Source: Camellia lanceoleosa
Lineage: Eukaryota > Streptophyta > Magnoliopsida > Ericales > Theaceae
Direction: 5' to 3'
DNA length: 64,000 nucleotides
Assembly (NCBI GenBank): GCA_025200525.1
Contig: CM045767.1
Span: 2,925,437-2,989,436 of the forward strand
A model generated the notes under the pieces. The model was not told the DNA's origin. It worked only from the letters and a program-made list of their open reading frames with translations, and did not search any database. Within the stretch, counting starts at the first letter, position 1, and each line of letters starts with the position of its first letter. Both the position numbers and the translations under genes were made by a program. Below are positions 34,832-46,730 of this stretch, in pieces.

Positions 34832-35323
34832 ATGAAATTAACACGAAAAGAGCATGTTCTTGAGCCAAATTTGGCTAGAAATGATGTTCCATGTATGACT
34901 CGGGGGGTCCAAAAACCAAATTTTAGAGAGTCAAGTCATGAAAATAACATATTTATGAGTGATTTTCATAAGCCATTAATGGCTAACATGGAAAAACAAC
35001 CCACTTTGCTAAATAATTATGAAAATCAATTAAAGTTTTGTTTTAAAACAAACATGGTCAAGAATGATGAACAAACCACTGTTCATGAATTCAAAATTTT
35101 TGACACTTTTCAAAATGTCAAAAAGTATGAATTTTCATGGTCACACTATACCATGACTTTTGGTGTTCAAAATCCTTTTTGGATTTGTGGTTCACATCAA
35201 AATATAATTCTAATGATGTGGCTAATAAAATTAATAAATTGTTCTTATGAGTTCGAAGCACTAAGAACAAGGGATGACCATTTAAAATGCATGAATTTGG
35301 CTAGAAAAAGCTTATACGTTTAA
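34832..35323 (+). CDS. Second internal ORF, 163 residues, unknown function
   Basis: An ATG-initiated frame follows the first ORF by 11 bp in another frame. It contains MTRGVQKPNFRESSHENN, a near repeat of the end of the previous ORF, then FKTNMVKND and a FGVQNPFWICGSHQN segment. I recognise no domain. It may be the continuation of one gag-like protein after a small indel. Expression is uncertain because the host element is non-autonomous. Confidence 0.35.
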   Translation: MKLTRKEHVLEPNLARNDVPCMTRGVQKPNFRESSHENNIFMSDFHKPLMANMEKQPTLLNNYENQLKFCFKTNMVKNDEQTTVHEFKIFDTFQNVKKYEFSWSHYTMTFGVQNPFWICGSHQNIILMMWLIKLINCSYEFEALRTRDDHLKCMNLARKSLYV

Positions 35324-35384
35324 ATAAATGGTTGAGTTTGGCTTATCTTTTCAAATTGATGGCCAGTTGTTTGTATGTACACAG

Positions 35385-35540
35385 TCAAAGCATCGAAGAT
35401 ACATTCGAAGAATCAAGAGTTGTTTCGAAGGTTGATTACTTCACCTTCGAAGTTGTATAAAGCTTTGAAAATACATTCGAAACATCAAGAGTTGTTTCGA
35501 AGGTTGATTACTTCACTTTCAAAACTGTATAAAGTTTTGA
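35385..35540. repeat. Tandem duplication (about 80 bp, two copies) with TTCGAAG motifs
   Basis: Two copies of a block containing ACATTCGAA-ATCAAGAGTTG followed by TTTCGAAGGTTGATTACTTC. More TTCGAAGCA-type sites continue to 36,090. Confidence 0.8.
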
Positions 35541-36162
35541 AAACTTTCGAAATGTGTACATCTCTTCAAACATATGTAAAATGACAATTAATTAGTTGTC
35601 GAATAATGCCTATTTTTGGCATGATAAGTTGGTTCGAAGAATAACAGTTTTTAGTGTCTTCGGAGAATTAATAATTGGTTCGAAGCACAAAATTAATATT
35701 TTCATTAATTATGTACGAACCAGAACATACAAAATTTGAATAACCACAATGTTGGCCAAAAGTTGCTTCGAAGGCCCTTTTGCCATAATTTTGCAAGCTT
35801 CGAAGCACTCCATCTTGCATTAACAGCTTTGAAGAAACAATAATGGTGGTTGTGAACCTTCGAAGCTTTGCCGAATATTTCCAAGGATGTAATTTGTCCT
35901 TTGTCGGCACTTTCAACTTTCGAAAGATGATTTTGGTCCTTTGTACCACCTTCGAAGTTTGTTACTAGTCCATAATAGCTAGCATTCGAGGCATCTAGTC
36001 ATAATTTCATACTCATTCGAAGCACTTCATTGGTGCTATTACATCATTCGAAGCACTTTGTTGGTATTATTCGAAGCATTTTATTGCTTAGATTAATTAT
36101 GTGCTTAGTTCGGCCCTTCAAAAATTCAAATAAACATCATTTTTAAGGACCGCGGGGGGTAA

Positions 36163-36770
36163 TGTTAGCACCATAAATCTGCAATTTTTATTATTTATAT
36201 AATTGCAGGACACGTGGCATTCTCTTATTCATTTGGAAGTTAAAAGAAGTTATAAAGATGATAGAGAATATGAAGGACAAAGTAGATGAGTGGAAGGACA
36301 CATGGCAAGACAAGAATGAAGATGGAATAGTGGGTAGTTTTAGGTGGTTATTGGGTAGTTATTGCTGGAAGTTTTTTCCTACAAATATTTGCCTATAAAT
36401 GGCCATTCATGGCTACATTGTAAGAGATCCAGAACTCAAATCAAAGACAGTTGATTTTAATATTTCTTGTCATTTTCCTTATCTTAGGAGTAGTTTAACA
36501 TAGATTTATATTTCGAAGCATTTATTTTCATGCACTTCCTTTTCGAAGCATAGGAGTAGAGGTAAGTAATGGTTGCTTTGATTGTTCATTCAATCGTCTT
36601 TCTCAATCTCCCTTTCTTCTTTTAATTTTTCTTTTTGCTACACTTGGCAATTTTGAAGTCCTCTTCGTTGAGGCAAAAGAACCGTCAACGCAATCGCTTG
36701 ATAATTGGCTTGAATTTAATCTGTAAGGATTTTTCAATCCTCGCATTTATAATATTTTCCAGGAAAAATA
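36163..36770 (+). repeat. 3' LTR of the non-autonomous retrotransposon (end truncated)
   Basis: It is collinear with 33,802-34,434 and preceded by a purine-rich GCGGGGGGTAA tract that can serve as PPT. The last bases (GCCAACA) are missing, and a SINE-like sequence begins at once. Confidence 0.85.
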
Positions 36771-36903
36771 AATATGATGCCCGAAAACTCTCGTTTAAGT
36801 AGAGCTTGGAGAAAGGTTGATATACGCAGTCTTTACCTCGCGAACAAAGAGACTATTTCCGCAACTTGAACCCATGACCACTAGGTCACCAAGGGATAAC
36901 GTA
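36771..36903 (-). mobile_element. Au-like SINE (tRNA-related), minus strand
   Basis: On the minus strand the sequence reads TGACCTAGTGG (box A-like), GGGTTCAAGTTGCGGAAA (box B and the following Au core), then GCGAGGTAAAGACTGCGTA and a TACTTAAACGAGAG segment. This order is that of plant Au SINEs. The 3' end abuts the truncated LTR. Confidence 0.7.
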
Positions 36904-37369
36904 TTATTTGACTTGACTTAATTCGTTTACAGTCATAATTATAAGTAGATCTCGTACATCATATATGTATTTATTAGTATAAAATATACTTTTACCCCTT
37001 AAAATATAAGTCTGTCCTTATTTTGGTCCATAAAAAGTTATCAAATTCATTCAACTCTAAATCAAATTCAAACGATAGTTTTTGTGATAGAAAGAGAGTA
37101 AATTATGCTTCTAACCTGTAAAGTATGGGCATTTTCTTAATTATTGATTGTTGAATGAGATGAATCTTTTTGTTGTTTAGAATCTCCAATTCACCCTAGA
37201 GGACTAAAAAGTGGATAGCCGAATTTTCACTCTCAATTATAGAAAAACCAAACTCTACCTTAAAATTGGTGATTTTTTGTCTTCTTCAAAAAGCAAGTGA
37301 AAGTTAAAGATAAAAGTACTTTTTCACTTGTTTGTCAATAATCATTTTATTTTATTATTATTAATTGTT
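36904..37369. other. Noncoding DNA
   Basis: No gene, repeat or signal is recognised in this AT-rich stretch. Confidence 0.4.
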
Positions 37370-38205
37370 TTTTTTTTTTTTTTTTGATAAACTGGAGCAT
37401 CATATAAATAGATAAAAGTTATATTCCGATGTACCAAAAAAAAAAAAAAACAAAAGATAAAAGGTACTACAATATTCTAGGGTTGCCAACCACTCTAACA
37501 TCATCTGGAAATACAAGGAGGGGGGAAGAAGAAAACACATGGAATCCTTCAACAAAAAACACTCTTTGATTAGCTAGAATATCGGCGCAACTTTTGGCTT
37601 ATTTGTAGATATGGTTAAAAGACACAACCCCCAACCTCTACAAGTTATTTTGGGATGTGAGTTAATTTTTAAATTTTTAAAATTTTTTGATTATTTTAGT
37701 TTTGGTTAAAAAAATTTATTTGGGATAGATTTTTTAATTTTTTTTAAAACTTTTGTGAGAGAAAAAAACAAAATAATTATGATTTGAATATCACATTTTG
37801 TCTTTTTAACTTATTTTATCTTTTTATAATTAAAATAGTCAAAAAAAAAAAAAAAAAAATCAAAAAGTTTGGCATGCCAAAAGCTACATGCAATCAGATA
37901 TAAAGTGATGATGCTCATTGCTGCTCCCAAAAATGAGTTGTTTCTCAAGCACATCGTTGGTTTCCACCTCCAACTTCGTTAGATTTTTGTCCACGGCTAA
38001 CTTGAGTCCATCTCTCATGGCCCAAAATTAAGCCATGATGTTAGAACAACAACCAATGTTTCTGGTAAATCCACACACCCATCTGCCCAAATGATCACCA
38101 ATTAGACCACCAGCAAATGCTTGGCCTGGCTTTTCTTTAGACGCTCCATCCGTGTTCAATTTCAAGAAGCCAAGCTTAGGTGATATCCAGCTAATTGATT
38201 TCTAA
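37370..38205 (-). pseudogene. LINE (L1-type) 3' end with RNase H-like domain, decayed
   Basis: On the minus strand 38,200-37,915 encodes KLNTDGASKEKPGQAFAGG then LIGDHLGRWVCGF and KLAVDKNLTKLEVETND. This is the RNase H-like (RVT_3) domain found at the C-terminus of plant L1 LINEs and related reverse-transcriptase genes. An in-frame TAA replaces the residue after NIMA. The tail (SCADILANQRV, GFHVF, SSPPP) follows at about 37,600-37,480, after an AT-rich insertion of about 220 bp (37,645-37,865). A poly(A) tail is visible as poly(T) at 37,370-37,385. It is a 5'-truncated copy. Confidence 0.72.
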
Positions 38206-38632
38206 AACTGTTGGGAAGATCTACACTTAAATCTTTTTGGGCTAAAAAGAGAAATTATTTGTTCAAAAAGACATGCTATCTATTTAAAAGTTTAATTATT
38301 TGTCGATTTGTTCAAATGTCACACATCTATTCAAGTGCACTTATCTATACACGTGTCATTTATTTTGTTCAAATGTCTAACAAATTGTTTGAATATGTGC
38401 ACATGTCACCAATCTATTCAATTATCTGTTCAAATATTTTATTATCTATACATGTGTCATCTATTTATTCACTTATCTATTCAACTCATTGCTATTAATT
38501 ATTGCGACTGTCAACTTTTGGACCAATTTTTTAAAAACTTTGAGGTGCGATAAATTTTTCAACATTTGCACTTATCACTAAATATGATATGATATTATTT
38601 TTTGAATCTAATGACTAATGCACCGTCCCACC
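38206..38632. other. Noncoding DNA with short internal repeats
   Basis: 38,280-38,490 has repeated TCTATTCAA and ACATGTGTCA(T/C)CTAT-like phrases. No gene. Confidence 0.4.
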
Positions 38633-39269
38633 ACTACTAAAAAAAATACTTTTTGCGACCGCTATAAACCGTCGCAAATAATAAAAAACAGTCGCAAAAA
38701 AACTTTTTGCGACGGTCCATCTTGACGACAAATGGGGAATTGAATATGGGTGGCAAATACTTTTTGGGGCCGCAAAACAACGGTGCCAAATTATTTGCGC
38801 CCACCTAAATTTCTTATGGCGACCGCTATTTTGCCGTCGCAAAAAATAAAAAAAACACTAACATGATCTTTGGCGACCATCTTGTTACCGTCGCAAAAAA
38901 TAAAAATAAAAACAAATAAATAAATAAATAAAAGCATTGCATAAACTAATAGAAAACTAAATAAAAATGGTATGCACACTGCACTAACAGATTATTCACA
39001 AACTGCCCTCAGCCAATCCATGGCAAAAAGCATTTTCTTCAACATTAAACTAATTATTTTTGCCAAAAAATATAGTTTTGACCTGTTGCACAAATCATAT
39101 TAATTGTCTACACATGGATGCAATTTTTCCAAAATTTCAATGGAAAATGAAAATGAAATAGAGGGAGGGAAAAAATCCACTTGGGCCATGGCATGCAGCC
39201 AAGGAAAGGTAACCCGCATGTGAAAAAAAAAAAAAAAAAAAGAAGCTCAACTCATAAATATATTCTCAT

Positions 39270-39361
39270 TTAGTCATTGTAATTCAAACTGTCATCGTCA
39301 TCGACCTCTACTTCAGCATCATCTGTCTTTTCCTTCTTAGGTTTGCTCTTGGGTTTTGAAC
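39270..39361 (-). pseudogene. Captured terminal exon, acidic C-terminus, unknown gene
   Basis: A 92-nt exon on the minus strand has a TCCTTTTAG acceptor and its own stop codon (39,272-39,270). It encodes SKPKSKPKKEKTDD, then AEVEVDDDDSLNYND. A Lys-rich then Asp-rich end is common in nucleolar and chromatin proteins, so the parent cannot be named. It lies in the third CACTA element with intron-like DNA upstream. Confidence 0.5.
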
Positions 39362-42300
39362 CTAAAAGGATAAAAACTCAGTTACTCTTACAATTATGCA
39401 TAAAGAAAGAAAAGGCAACAGAAAGACAAATAGTTGGAACCATATCTCAATAGCCACAGATCAGTTCAAAGAAGAAAGAAATATTCAGAAGGTAAAGTAG
39501 ATTGAAACAATAATCAACTGGAGTCAAATCAAAACTTGATTCTTTCACCTACTTTTTTTTTTTTTTTGGCAAGTGACTTGATTCTTTCGCCTAGATTCAG
39601 AATGGCATGATCAAAATCCCTCAACTAAAATTATTTCCTTATTTATTTATTTTTTTGACAAAGATAGCACAAGAGGGATGCAAGAGAGAGTTTGACTGAA
39701 ATTGTTTTATTTCTTGCTTCTTTTTTTTTTAATATAATAAAAATGATTAACAAATAACAATGATGATACTAATATTAAAACAATTCAAGAGGAATACACT
39801 GTCAAAGAATAGGAAAGGCACAAAAACAGCAGGCCAAAGTAGTAAATGTTGAGATATGAAAGAAGTCCATGCCATGAAAAAATAGGACCTGGACTCAATA
39901 TGAATAGGCCAAAAAGTGATTTGTGCATATAATGCTATAAGCTCCAAATGGTCAAACGAACAAACCATACAAACGAATAAATCCTTATTTCACCATAAGG
40001 TTTAAATTAATTACACAGCCTGCATAAGTGACTAGAACTACATTAGCCACACATAGCTGAAGCTGTTCACTGGATCGTTCACGAGTTCATTAAAGTTCCA
40101 ATCCTATTTGCATGTTCCAAAACCATATGGTACTAATGCAAACACTACCCAAGCAAATTTTTATTTGGAAAATTTATTGTAGAATAACACAGAATATGAC
40201 ATAAGTTGGCCAACACTCATTGTAAAATGAAAATTAACAAGATGTTTAATTATAACCTTACAAGATTGATTAACTACCTAAAAGCTTCAAATCCTGACAG
40301 AAAATGATTTCAGTGCACATAGGATTTGCAAACAAACAAACACCAAGGTTCATTCCTCTAACAATAATTATCCCAAATTGACTTATTAGGGGTGGAACTG
40401 AAATTTTAAGTTGGGAAGTTCATAATCTTTTGGGTTAATATTGAAATTTTAAAATTTCTATAGGTGATATGGTTATTTCTTTGGAGTTCAAATACATTAC
40501 CAATATTAACTAGATAATTTCAAACTGGGGAATCTTTTTGCTCATATTCCATAACATACAAAGGCCATTAAACCAAACTAGCAGTTTAACTCTTTATGTA
40601 TTCTACTTTGATTTTCCTATTATTACAATTTATTTTATTATGTATGTACATATTCATTACATTTATAAGTCAATATTATGATGTTATTAATTTTTTGGAA
40701 TGGATTTTTTGGCCCCCTTAACTGGTGTATAAACTCTTATCTAGATCATGCATTAGCTAATGTGAGGTCACATTTTCAATTCAACCCAGTCTACACTGCT
40801 ACAAACTCTTATCTGGATCCCACACACACCATACAGACAGGAGGATGCTAGATTAAGTGGACATCTCATATTTGTGCAATGTAATTTAAACTTGTGGCAG
40901 AACAAGGATAATCAATTTACCTCCAAGGAATGATGCTTGAAATCAAACCATACAAAGAAAAATAAGCTTGGAGGGCAATCTGACTCTTCACAAGCACAGG
41001 CAAGATAATACTCTCTCTCTACATGCAGGGGAATAACCTACAATGAATTTACCTGCAAAATATCAATAAATGAATAAGTCAAGGATCCAATAAGAGAAAT
41101 TGCCAATTTGTAACTTTTTTTGTCATGATTTTTATAAATTATCGCTAAAACTTACAATTAGTGACTTTTTTCTATGACATTTTTCCTATAGGACCTATTA
41201 AATAGTAAATCCACTTATTAAAACCTATACGTAAGTACTTGTCAAATTTTGACTTTATATAATAATATAGATAGATAGTGTGTGTATATATATATATAGA
41301 GAGAGAGAGAGTAAAAAACTTCCATGCACTAGCAAAATTTGGACTCTTTTAAGTAAATTTGCTACCTACAGAGATTCTGCATTAGCCACATAAATATACT
41401 TGGAACTCCAAAAAAATGCATCTCACCAAATTTTTGTCCCAAAAAAAAATTGTACGCAATTAGCATGAAGCAAAAGACACGTGAAACAACCGACCAAGAT
41501 CACCTTTGAAAAAAAATTAAGTGCTAATTATACTGAAATTGTCTAGTGCTTTTAAGGCAATAAAATGGCGGTTTCATCTACACAAAAATGACTTCAAATT
41601 TCGCACAAGGGTTCGTTTCAATGTAACTTCTAAAGTTGGCATCACCTTCAAATCTGAAGGTATACAAAGCTTCCTCGTATCTTGCCACAGATATATTCGT
41701 AAATTTTGAGCTTGTCACCGCCTCTTATGCTTTCGGTCTTTACGGTTTCCAAATCACGTGTTTAAGAGACTCAAACTTTGAGAGCACGGCCAATTCCAAG
41801 GCCTCGAGTCAACTTTGACGACTGTCGAGAAAAAGTCCTGGCTAGCGATGGCGAGAAGATGAAAGAGAGAAGAAAACATTTGAGCATCATATTCAGATGT
41901 AGTTGTTTGATTTATTCTTGTAGCATTCGGGTAAAAGATCAAACTTTTGATAATAGACTCATCACGAGAGAGAGAGTAGTAACATAAAAATTTGGAAGGA
42001 TTACATACTTTCATCTTAAAACCCTAAAAATGATCTCGCAAACAAAAATTGTTCACACCATGCACACAAAGAAGGGCAAGGCAAAAGACAAAATTATAAT
42101 GAATTTGTTCTAGTGTTGTGTTTAGTTACTCCGGTTGTTAATTTGAGTTGCAACATTCAAAAACTCAAACTTCAACTAAAGTTTGATTTGGACAAGTTGA
42201 TGAAACAACAATCTTGATGCATTAAAGAAGTCTAGCAAACTATTTCTTGCCAAGCAATCAAATATTTGATAATTTTATAAATAACGCAAATATAGAAGTT

Positions 42301-44400
42301 TCAATTCCTCCAGCAACACCAACCAAGCTAGCTATCTATTTGTATCAGTAGATTATAGAGCAACAAAGAACAGCCACACACAAAAACAAAACAAAACAAA
42401 ACAAATTCAGTAACTATTAATACCCAGATAAAATGTCTAGCACTAAAATTCACATGAAAACAGCCAAAAATACGAGATGTCAATGACTATGCCAGAAAAT
42501 TCCTAAATTTGGGTGTTGCAGATCAATTCTTGGTATATACATGTGTCTATCCATTCCAATTATCACACTTCCATAGGCATTAAGTAAATGAATATACATA
42601 TACATATACACATTTACATGTGTATTTCCAAATATTCAACTAAGCGAGCAAAGTTTACCTCAAGAAAATGGACTCCATCTCAAACCTCCCCCTTTCCCTT
42701 ACATATAAATGATAGACAGTTTCTAAGCCACTGGTACACTTGTAGGGGCATTTCAAGAAAACCGGACTCAAACAAAATGGAGTATACTTCTTAGATCATG
42801 CTCTAGCTTGGAAAATTCAAACAAAATGTAATTATCTACAGAATGGTGCCCATAGAAATTCTGTTTCAACAGCATATTATTAATGTTTGCCAAGGGAGGG
42901 AGCTAGCCATTCAACATGCATAATATCAAAATTCAAAAGGAGTATTTAAAAGCGTCTCCAATTTTGACCTGAATAAAGTAAAATATAAGTGTGATTTTCA
43001 AAAATCAAGGTGCAACTTCAAATAGTTGAGAGTAGATTCTCAGTTGAGGAAAAAAGGAAGTTTGATCGATTCTCAGTTGGCTAATATAGGTGTATTCCCC
43101 AAAGTGGAAATGTTCTTGACAGGTTGCTTTGGCCTTTTCTTGTGACTACTTTTAACAAAGATGAAGACCATATATCGACTAATAATAATCCAACATATGA
43201 AAATAAGGTGAGGACAATACAACATATGTAAATATAAATTTCAAGCGTATAACAGGTAGCCTCATGCAAGCTTCAAGAGTATTTTGCTCTCAAAATTCAA
43301 GCATCTGAACATGTTTATGCACACATATGAACCTATAATTAATTGTGATAATATAGATCCATAAACCGTTAAAAAATCATTCATTTTTATTTTTATGTTA
43401 TAAATCTTATTACAAATCTAGTTTTCTAATTTACAAATTTACAAGGAAGATGGTTTTATTGCACATACATGGATTTGGGACCAAATGCATCACGAGTTTT
43501 CTCTGGATATTAATATTGTTCTCTTCTCTTAAGCAACAGTCCAAATAATTGGAACCCTACTTGTGAATTTCCAAGCCATTCCACTCTATAAATAACAAGC
43601 CTTGATAAGCTGCATCTAATTGATTAAGACATGTTAAAGACTAGCTCAGAGGATGGACACCTAATTCCCAGATCCAAACACTGTATATCCATACATACAC
43701 AAACACATAGTACGGAATATAGCTTATGATGATAGATCTATGGCAGAGTAAGCAAATAAAAATATTAAAACTCTGGAAACATAAATGTTATATCTCCATT
43801 TAGGATTTTCATGATTAGGAAGAACAAGAAGTGGAGAAATGTTATATCTGAAACACTAAAATGTAAATGATTATGACCTAGAAGTTATAGAGAGAGAGAG
43901 AGTACGAAGAGCAGAGAGGAGAGCAAGATTACAGAGAGACAGACAGTTGAATCGATTAATGTTTCAATTTACACATTACAAATTAATCGATGAAGATACG
44001 TCAAACATTACACAAAGTAAGATTCGAGCGATGAAGATGAATCGATTATGGATCCTGATTATGAAGATGAATCAAAGAGAAGTGTTTAGGCTTACGATTA
44101 TGAATCTCGATTATGAATCGATCGAAATCTTCATAAGCAATGATTGAAATCTTCAAATCTTCATCAACAATCGATCAAAATTTTCAAATCTTCTTCAAAG
44201 TGAGAGTCTAGTGAGAGGAGATTCGAGAGTCGAGTGAGAGAGACATATTTGGGGGAGAGTTGGTGAGTTGATTTGGGAAAATAAGGGAAAAATGGGACGG
44301 GTCATTTTAATGATTTGGGGGGTTTTTTTATTTTGAGAGAGAGAGAGAGAGAGACGGTTGGGTCAATTAAAGAGATTTTAAATCAAAAAAATAGTAAAAA
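39362..44400. other. Interior of the third CACTA, mostly noncoding
   Basis: AT-rich intron-like sequence. Possible splice-bounded pieces on the minus strand occur at about 40,918-41,052 and near 42,660, without identifiable products. A (GA)n run lies at 41,300-41,312. Nothing here supports a working gene. Confidence 0.45.
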
Positions 44401-44418
44401 GTCATTTTTCTAGTAGTG

Positions 44419-44914
44419 CACTAAACAATCTATTTTTAAATTTAATAATGAAAAAACAAGCAACTCCATAGATAATCCAACTCATAGGTGCCCCATATAC
44501 TACATAGTTCATTTCATTTATCTCCATCCATCCATCCATCCATCCATCATGATGTTGAAGAAGAAACCAGAAAAGAATCAAACTATTCTATCTACATCTG
44601 GAACCTTCTCAATTACTCCTTTACTTCCTTCCACCTGTCTACCGACTTCTCAACCCCCAAATCCCCTCCCATCCCTTATTCAAAATCGACGCTGCTAAGT
44701 TTCTACACCTTTCTTCATACCAAAGCAATCCAAACTTTGCTGATTATGGCGGTTTTGTATTTTACCTATCATCCAATTCTACTATATATATTTAATATTC
44801 CTCATCTTCGATAAAAACCCATCAAGCCCTCTTCGTCAACTTCCTAAAAAAAACTTCTCAAATTCTTCAAAAACAGAGCATTAATTACCTTCTATTCACC
44901 GATCAATATCAACC
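44419..44914 (+). promoter_or_regulatory. Upstream region of the GEM-like gene
   Basis: It contains a (CATC)n microsatellite at about 44,524-44,548 and a TATA box ACTATATATA at 44,781-44,790, about 130 bp before the ATG. The CACTA element ends only about 500 bp upstream of the start codon, so part of the original promoter may have been displaced. Confidence 0.6.
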
Positions 44915-46730
44915 ATGACAGGCAAGCCTGAGGAACCACAAACCAACCCACCACCACCGCCGCCGTCATCGTCATATCCGACGAAATCGAAGTCCGATGA
45001 GGATACAAAGAAGTGGGGGACCCACATCATGGGGCCGCCGGCAGTGCCGACCGCGCACCCGGATAACCAGAAGGCTGCCACGTGGAGCGCCGCCGATCAC
45101 CAGCAGTTGTTCCACCAGCAACACCCTTACCTGCAATACTCGCCAGTGGATAAACCCAGCAACAACCCTTTTGAACCTGTCATTGATATGTTTAATTCTT
45201 GGAGCAAAAAAGCTGAGGCTGTTGCTAGAGATATTTGGCACAATCGTAAGTCTCATTTTGCTTTTTTATTAACTCTTTGAGCAAATTAAACCCCTAATTA
45301 ATTTCTTTAATTTGTATATTATGTCAATTTGATCATCCTATTGCTAATTATATCAATTTTTTTTTTTTTTGAATTTTATATACTGAATTAATTTAATCTA
45401 ATTGATTATACTTAGGATTATTAGTCCTTGTATTTTAGTTCTTTTATCTTATTTTGGTTCTACAATTTTAACTATCGCTTTTGATATTTGATCTTGAATT
45501 TTTTTAACTTTGCCTCAAATTAGTTTAATTGATTCCAATTGTTAATATTTTTTGTATGACAAATTTGTATAATTAATCTTTTAAAAATTGTTCTAGTAGA
45601 ACCAGTGTCAATTCACACTCCTCACTCCTCAGAATGATTGAAGGGTTGATCTCTTTGAATAAATCATTTCTAAATGGGTTGGCAATAGTCAGCCTTCTCA
45701 AATTGCGAAGTTGATGCCAATTTGAAATAATTTATTTTGTAAATGAATCTTTGAATGGATAGACGTCAAATTCACTCTCATTCAGAAATTCATTCGCAAC
45801 ATTGGGAGGTTGGAGTTTTCTTTATCATGTTGTCTCTGATTTTTATCCAATTTCTTAAATAATGTTATCAATTTGATTTCCCTAAATTGGTTCTTCTTCT
45901 ATTTGATTCTTGCAAACAATTCAAATCATTAAGCATAGTTTTCACATGAATGTGTTTGTATGTCATATTACAGTGAAAATAGGGCATTCTGTGTGTGAAA
46001 GTGCATGGGGAAAGTTTAATCTGACGGCCAAAGCTATGGCAGAGGGTGGATTCGAGTCCCTTTTCAAGCAGACCTTTCCAACTGAACCCAACGAGAAGCT
46101 GAAGAATACATTTGCCTGTTACCTTTCCACCACCACCGGCCCGGTCGCTGGAACCCTTTATCTGTCCACGGCTCGGGCGGCTTTCTGCAGTGATCGGCCT
46201 ATGTCTTTCATGGCTCCGTCTGGGCAGGAGGCTTGGTGCTACTACAAGGTATAACACTGTCTTATTTGTCACATAAAAACGAACATTGGGTTACATATTT
46301 GGAAAAACTTACTTAAAATTTTACTCAAAATTGAAATATACGGACAAGAATTATTTTGGGTCAACAAAAGGAATTGTTTTTTCTCTAAAATTCATCTAGT
46401 TGACAATACTACACCAAGTTGAAGAATCAAAAAACCATAGACCAGTGGTCATTTGGTTGTGTCATGTCTTGACTAATGTATGGGATTGAATTTTGAATTT
46501 GACAGGCTCTGATACCATTGGCAAACATTGCAACAGTGAACCCCGTGATTATGAGAGAAAAACCATCTGAGAAGTACATACAAATTGTGACAGTAGATGG
46601 TCATGATTTCTGGTTCATGGGATTTGTGAATTTCGAAAAAGCATCACATCACCTCTTAGACAGCCTCTCCGATTTCCGAGCCACCGAACATTCAGCAGCA
46701 CAACCACCACCACCACCACCGGCTTGCTAG
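44915..46730 (+). CDS. GEM-like protein with GRAM domain (three exons)
   Basis: Exons 44,915-45,245, 45,974-46,248 and 46,506-46,730 have GT-AG borders and give 276 residues with no defect. The N-terminal 110 residues are Pro-, Lys- and Asp-rich and hold HIMGPPAVPTAHPDNQKAA, NPFEPVIDMFNSW and a KKAEAVARDIWHN helix, the signature of plant GEM-like (ABA-responsive GRAM) proteins. The GRAM domain covers about residues 135-255, with CYLSTTTGPVAGTLYLS, FCSDRPM, PLANIATVNPV and YIQIVTVDGHDFWFMGFVN. GRAM domains bind membrane phosphoinositides. Family members (GEM, GER5/GRE5-type) are linked to ABA and stress responses and to seed and epidermal development; this copy most resembles the GEM-like 5 group. 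Intron 1 is 728 bp, intron 2 is 257 bp. The start is the first ATG in frame after the TATA box. It is the only intact-looking host gene in the window. Confidence 0.93.

Larger units (their letters stand above)
33802..36770 (+). mobile_element. Non-autonomous LTR retrotransposon (LARD/TRIM-like), 3 kb
   Basis: Two direct LTRs (33,802-34,434 and 36,163 to about 36,770) enclose 1.7 kb without RT, integrase or protease. The 5' LTR has TGTTAGC...GCCAACA ends. The LTRs are nearly identical apart from two small deletions in the 3' copy (about 10 bp near 36,741 and 6 bp near 36,760) and the loss of its last bases. The internal part has two ORFs of unknown function and a striking density of TTCGAAG motifs. 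It must be mobilised by an autonomous partner. Confidence 0.88.
38633..44418. mobile_element. Third CACTA transposon, 5.8 kb, TSD CAC
   Basis: The left end CACTACTAAAAAAAATACTT and the right end, read in reverse, CACTACTAGAAAAATGACTT match well, and CAC flanks both sides (38,630-38,632; 44,419-44,421). The left subterminal part carries TTTGCGACGG/CCGTCGCAAA repeats (38,645-38,900). The right one is dominated by ATCGATTATGAA and TCTTCAAATCTTCATCAA phrases (43,940-44,200). No transposase ORF is seen. At least one host-like exon is carried. Confidence 0.9.

Noticed and set aside
36771..36903. tRNA gene
   Set aside because: Only box A- and box B-like stretches are present and no cloverleaf forms; the downstream part matches an Au-type SINE.
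37645..37865. Independent MITE inside the LINE fragment
   Set aside because: An insertion is likely, but I could not find matching ends or a target duplication, so it is only noted under the LINE.
44488..44814. 108-residue frame before the GEM-like gene
   Set aside because: Contains the TATA box and a CATC microsatellite; it is promoter sequence.
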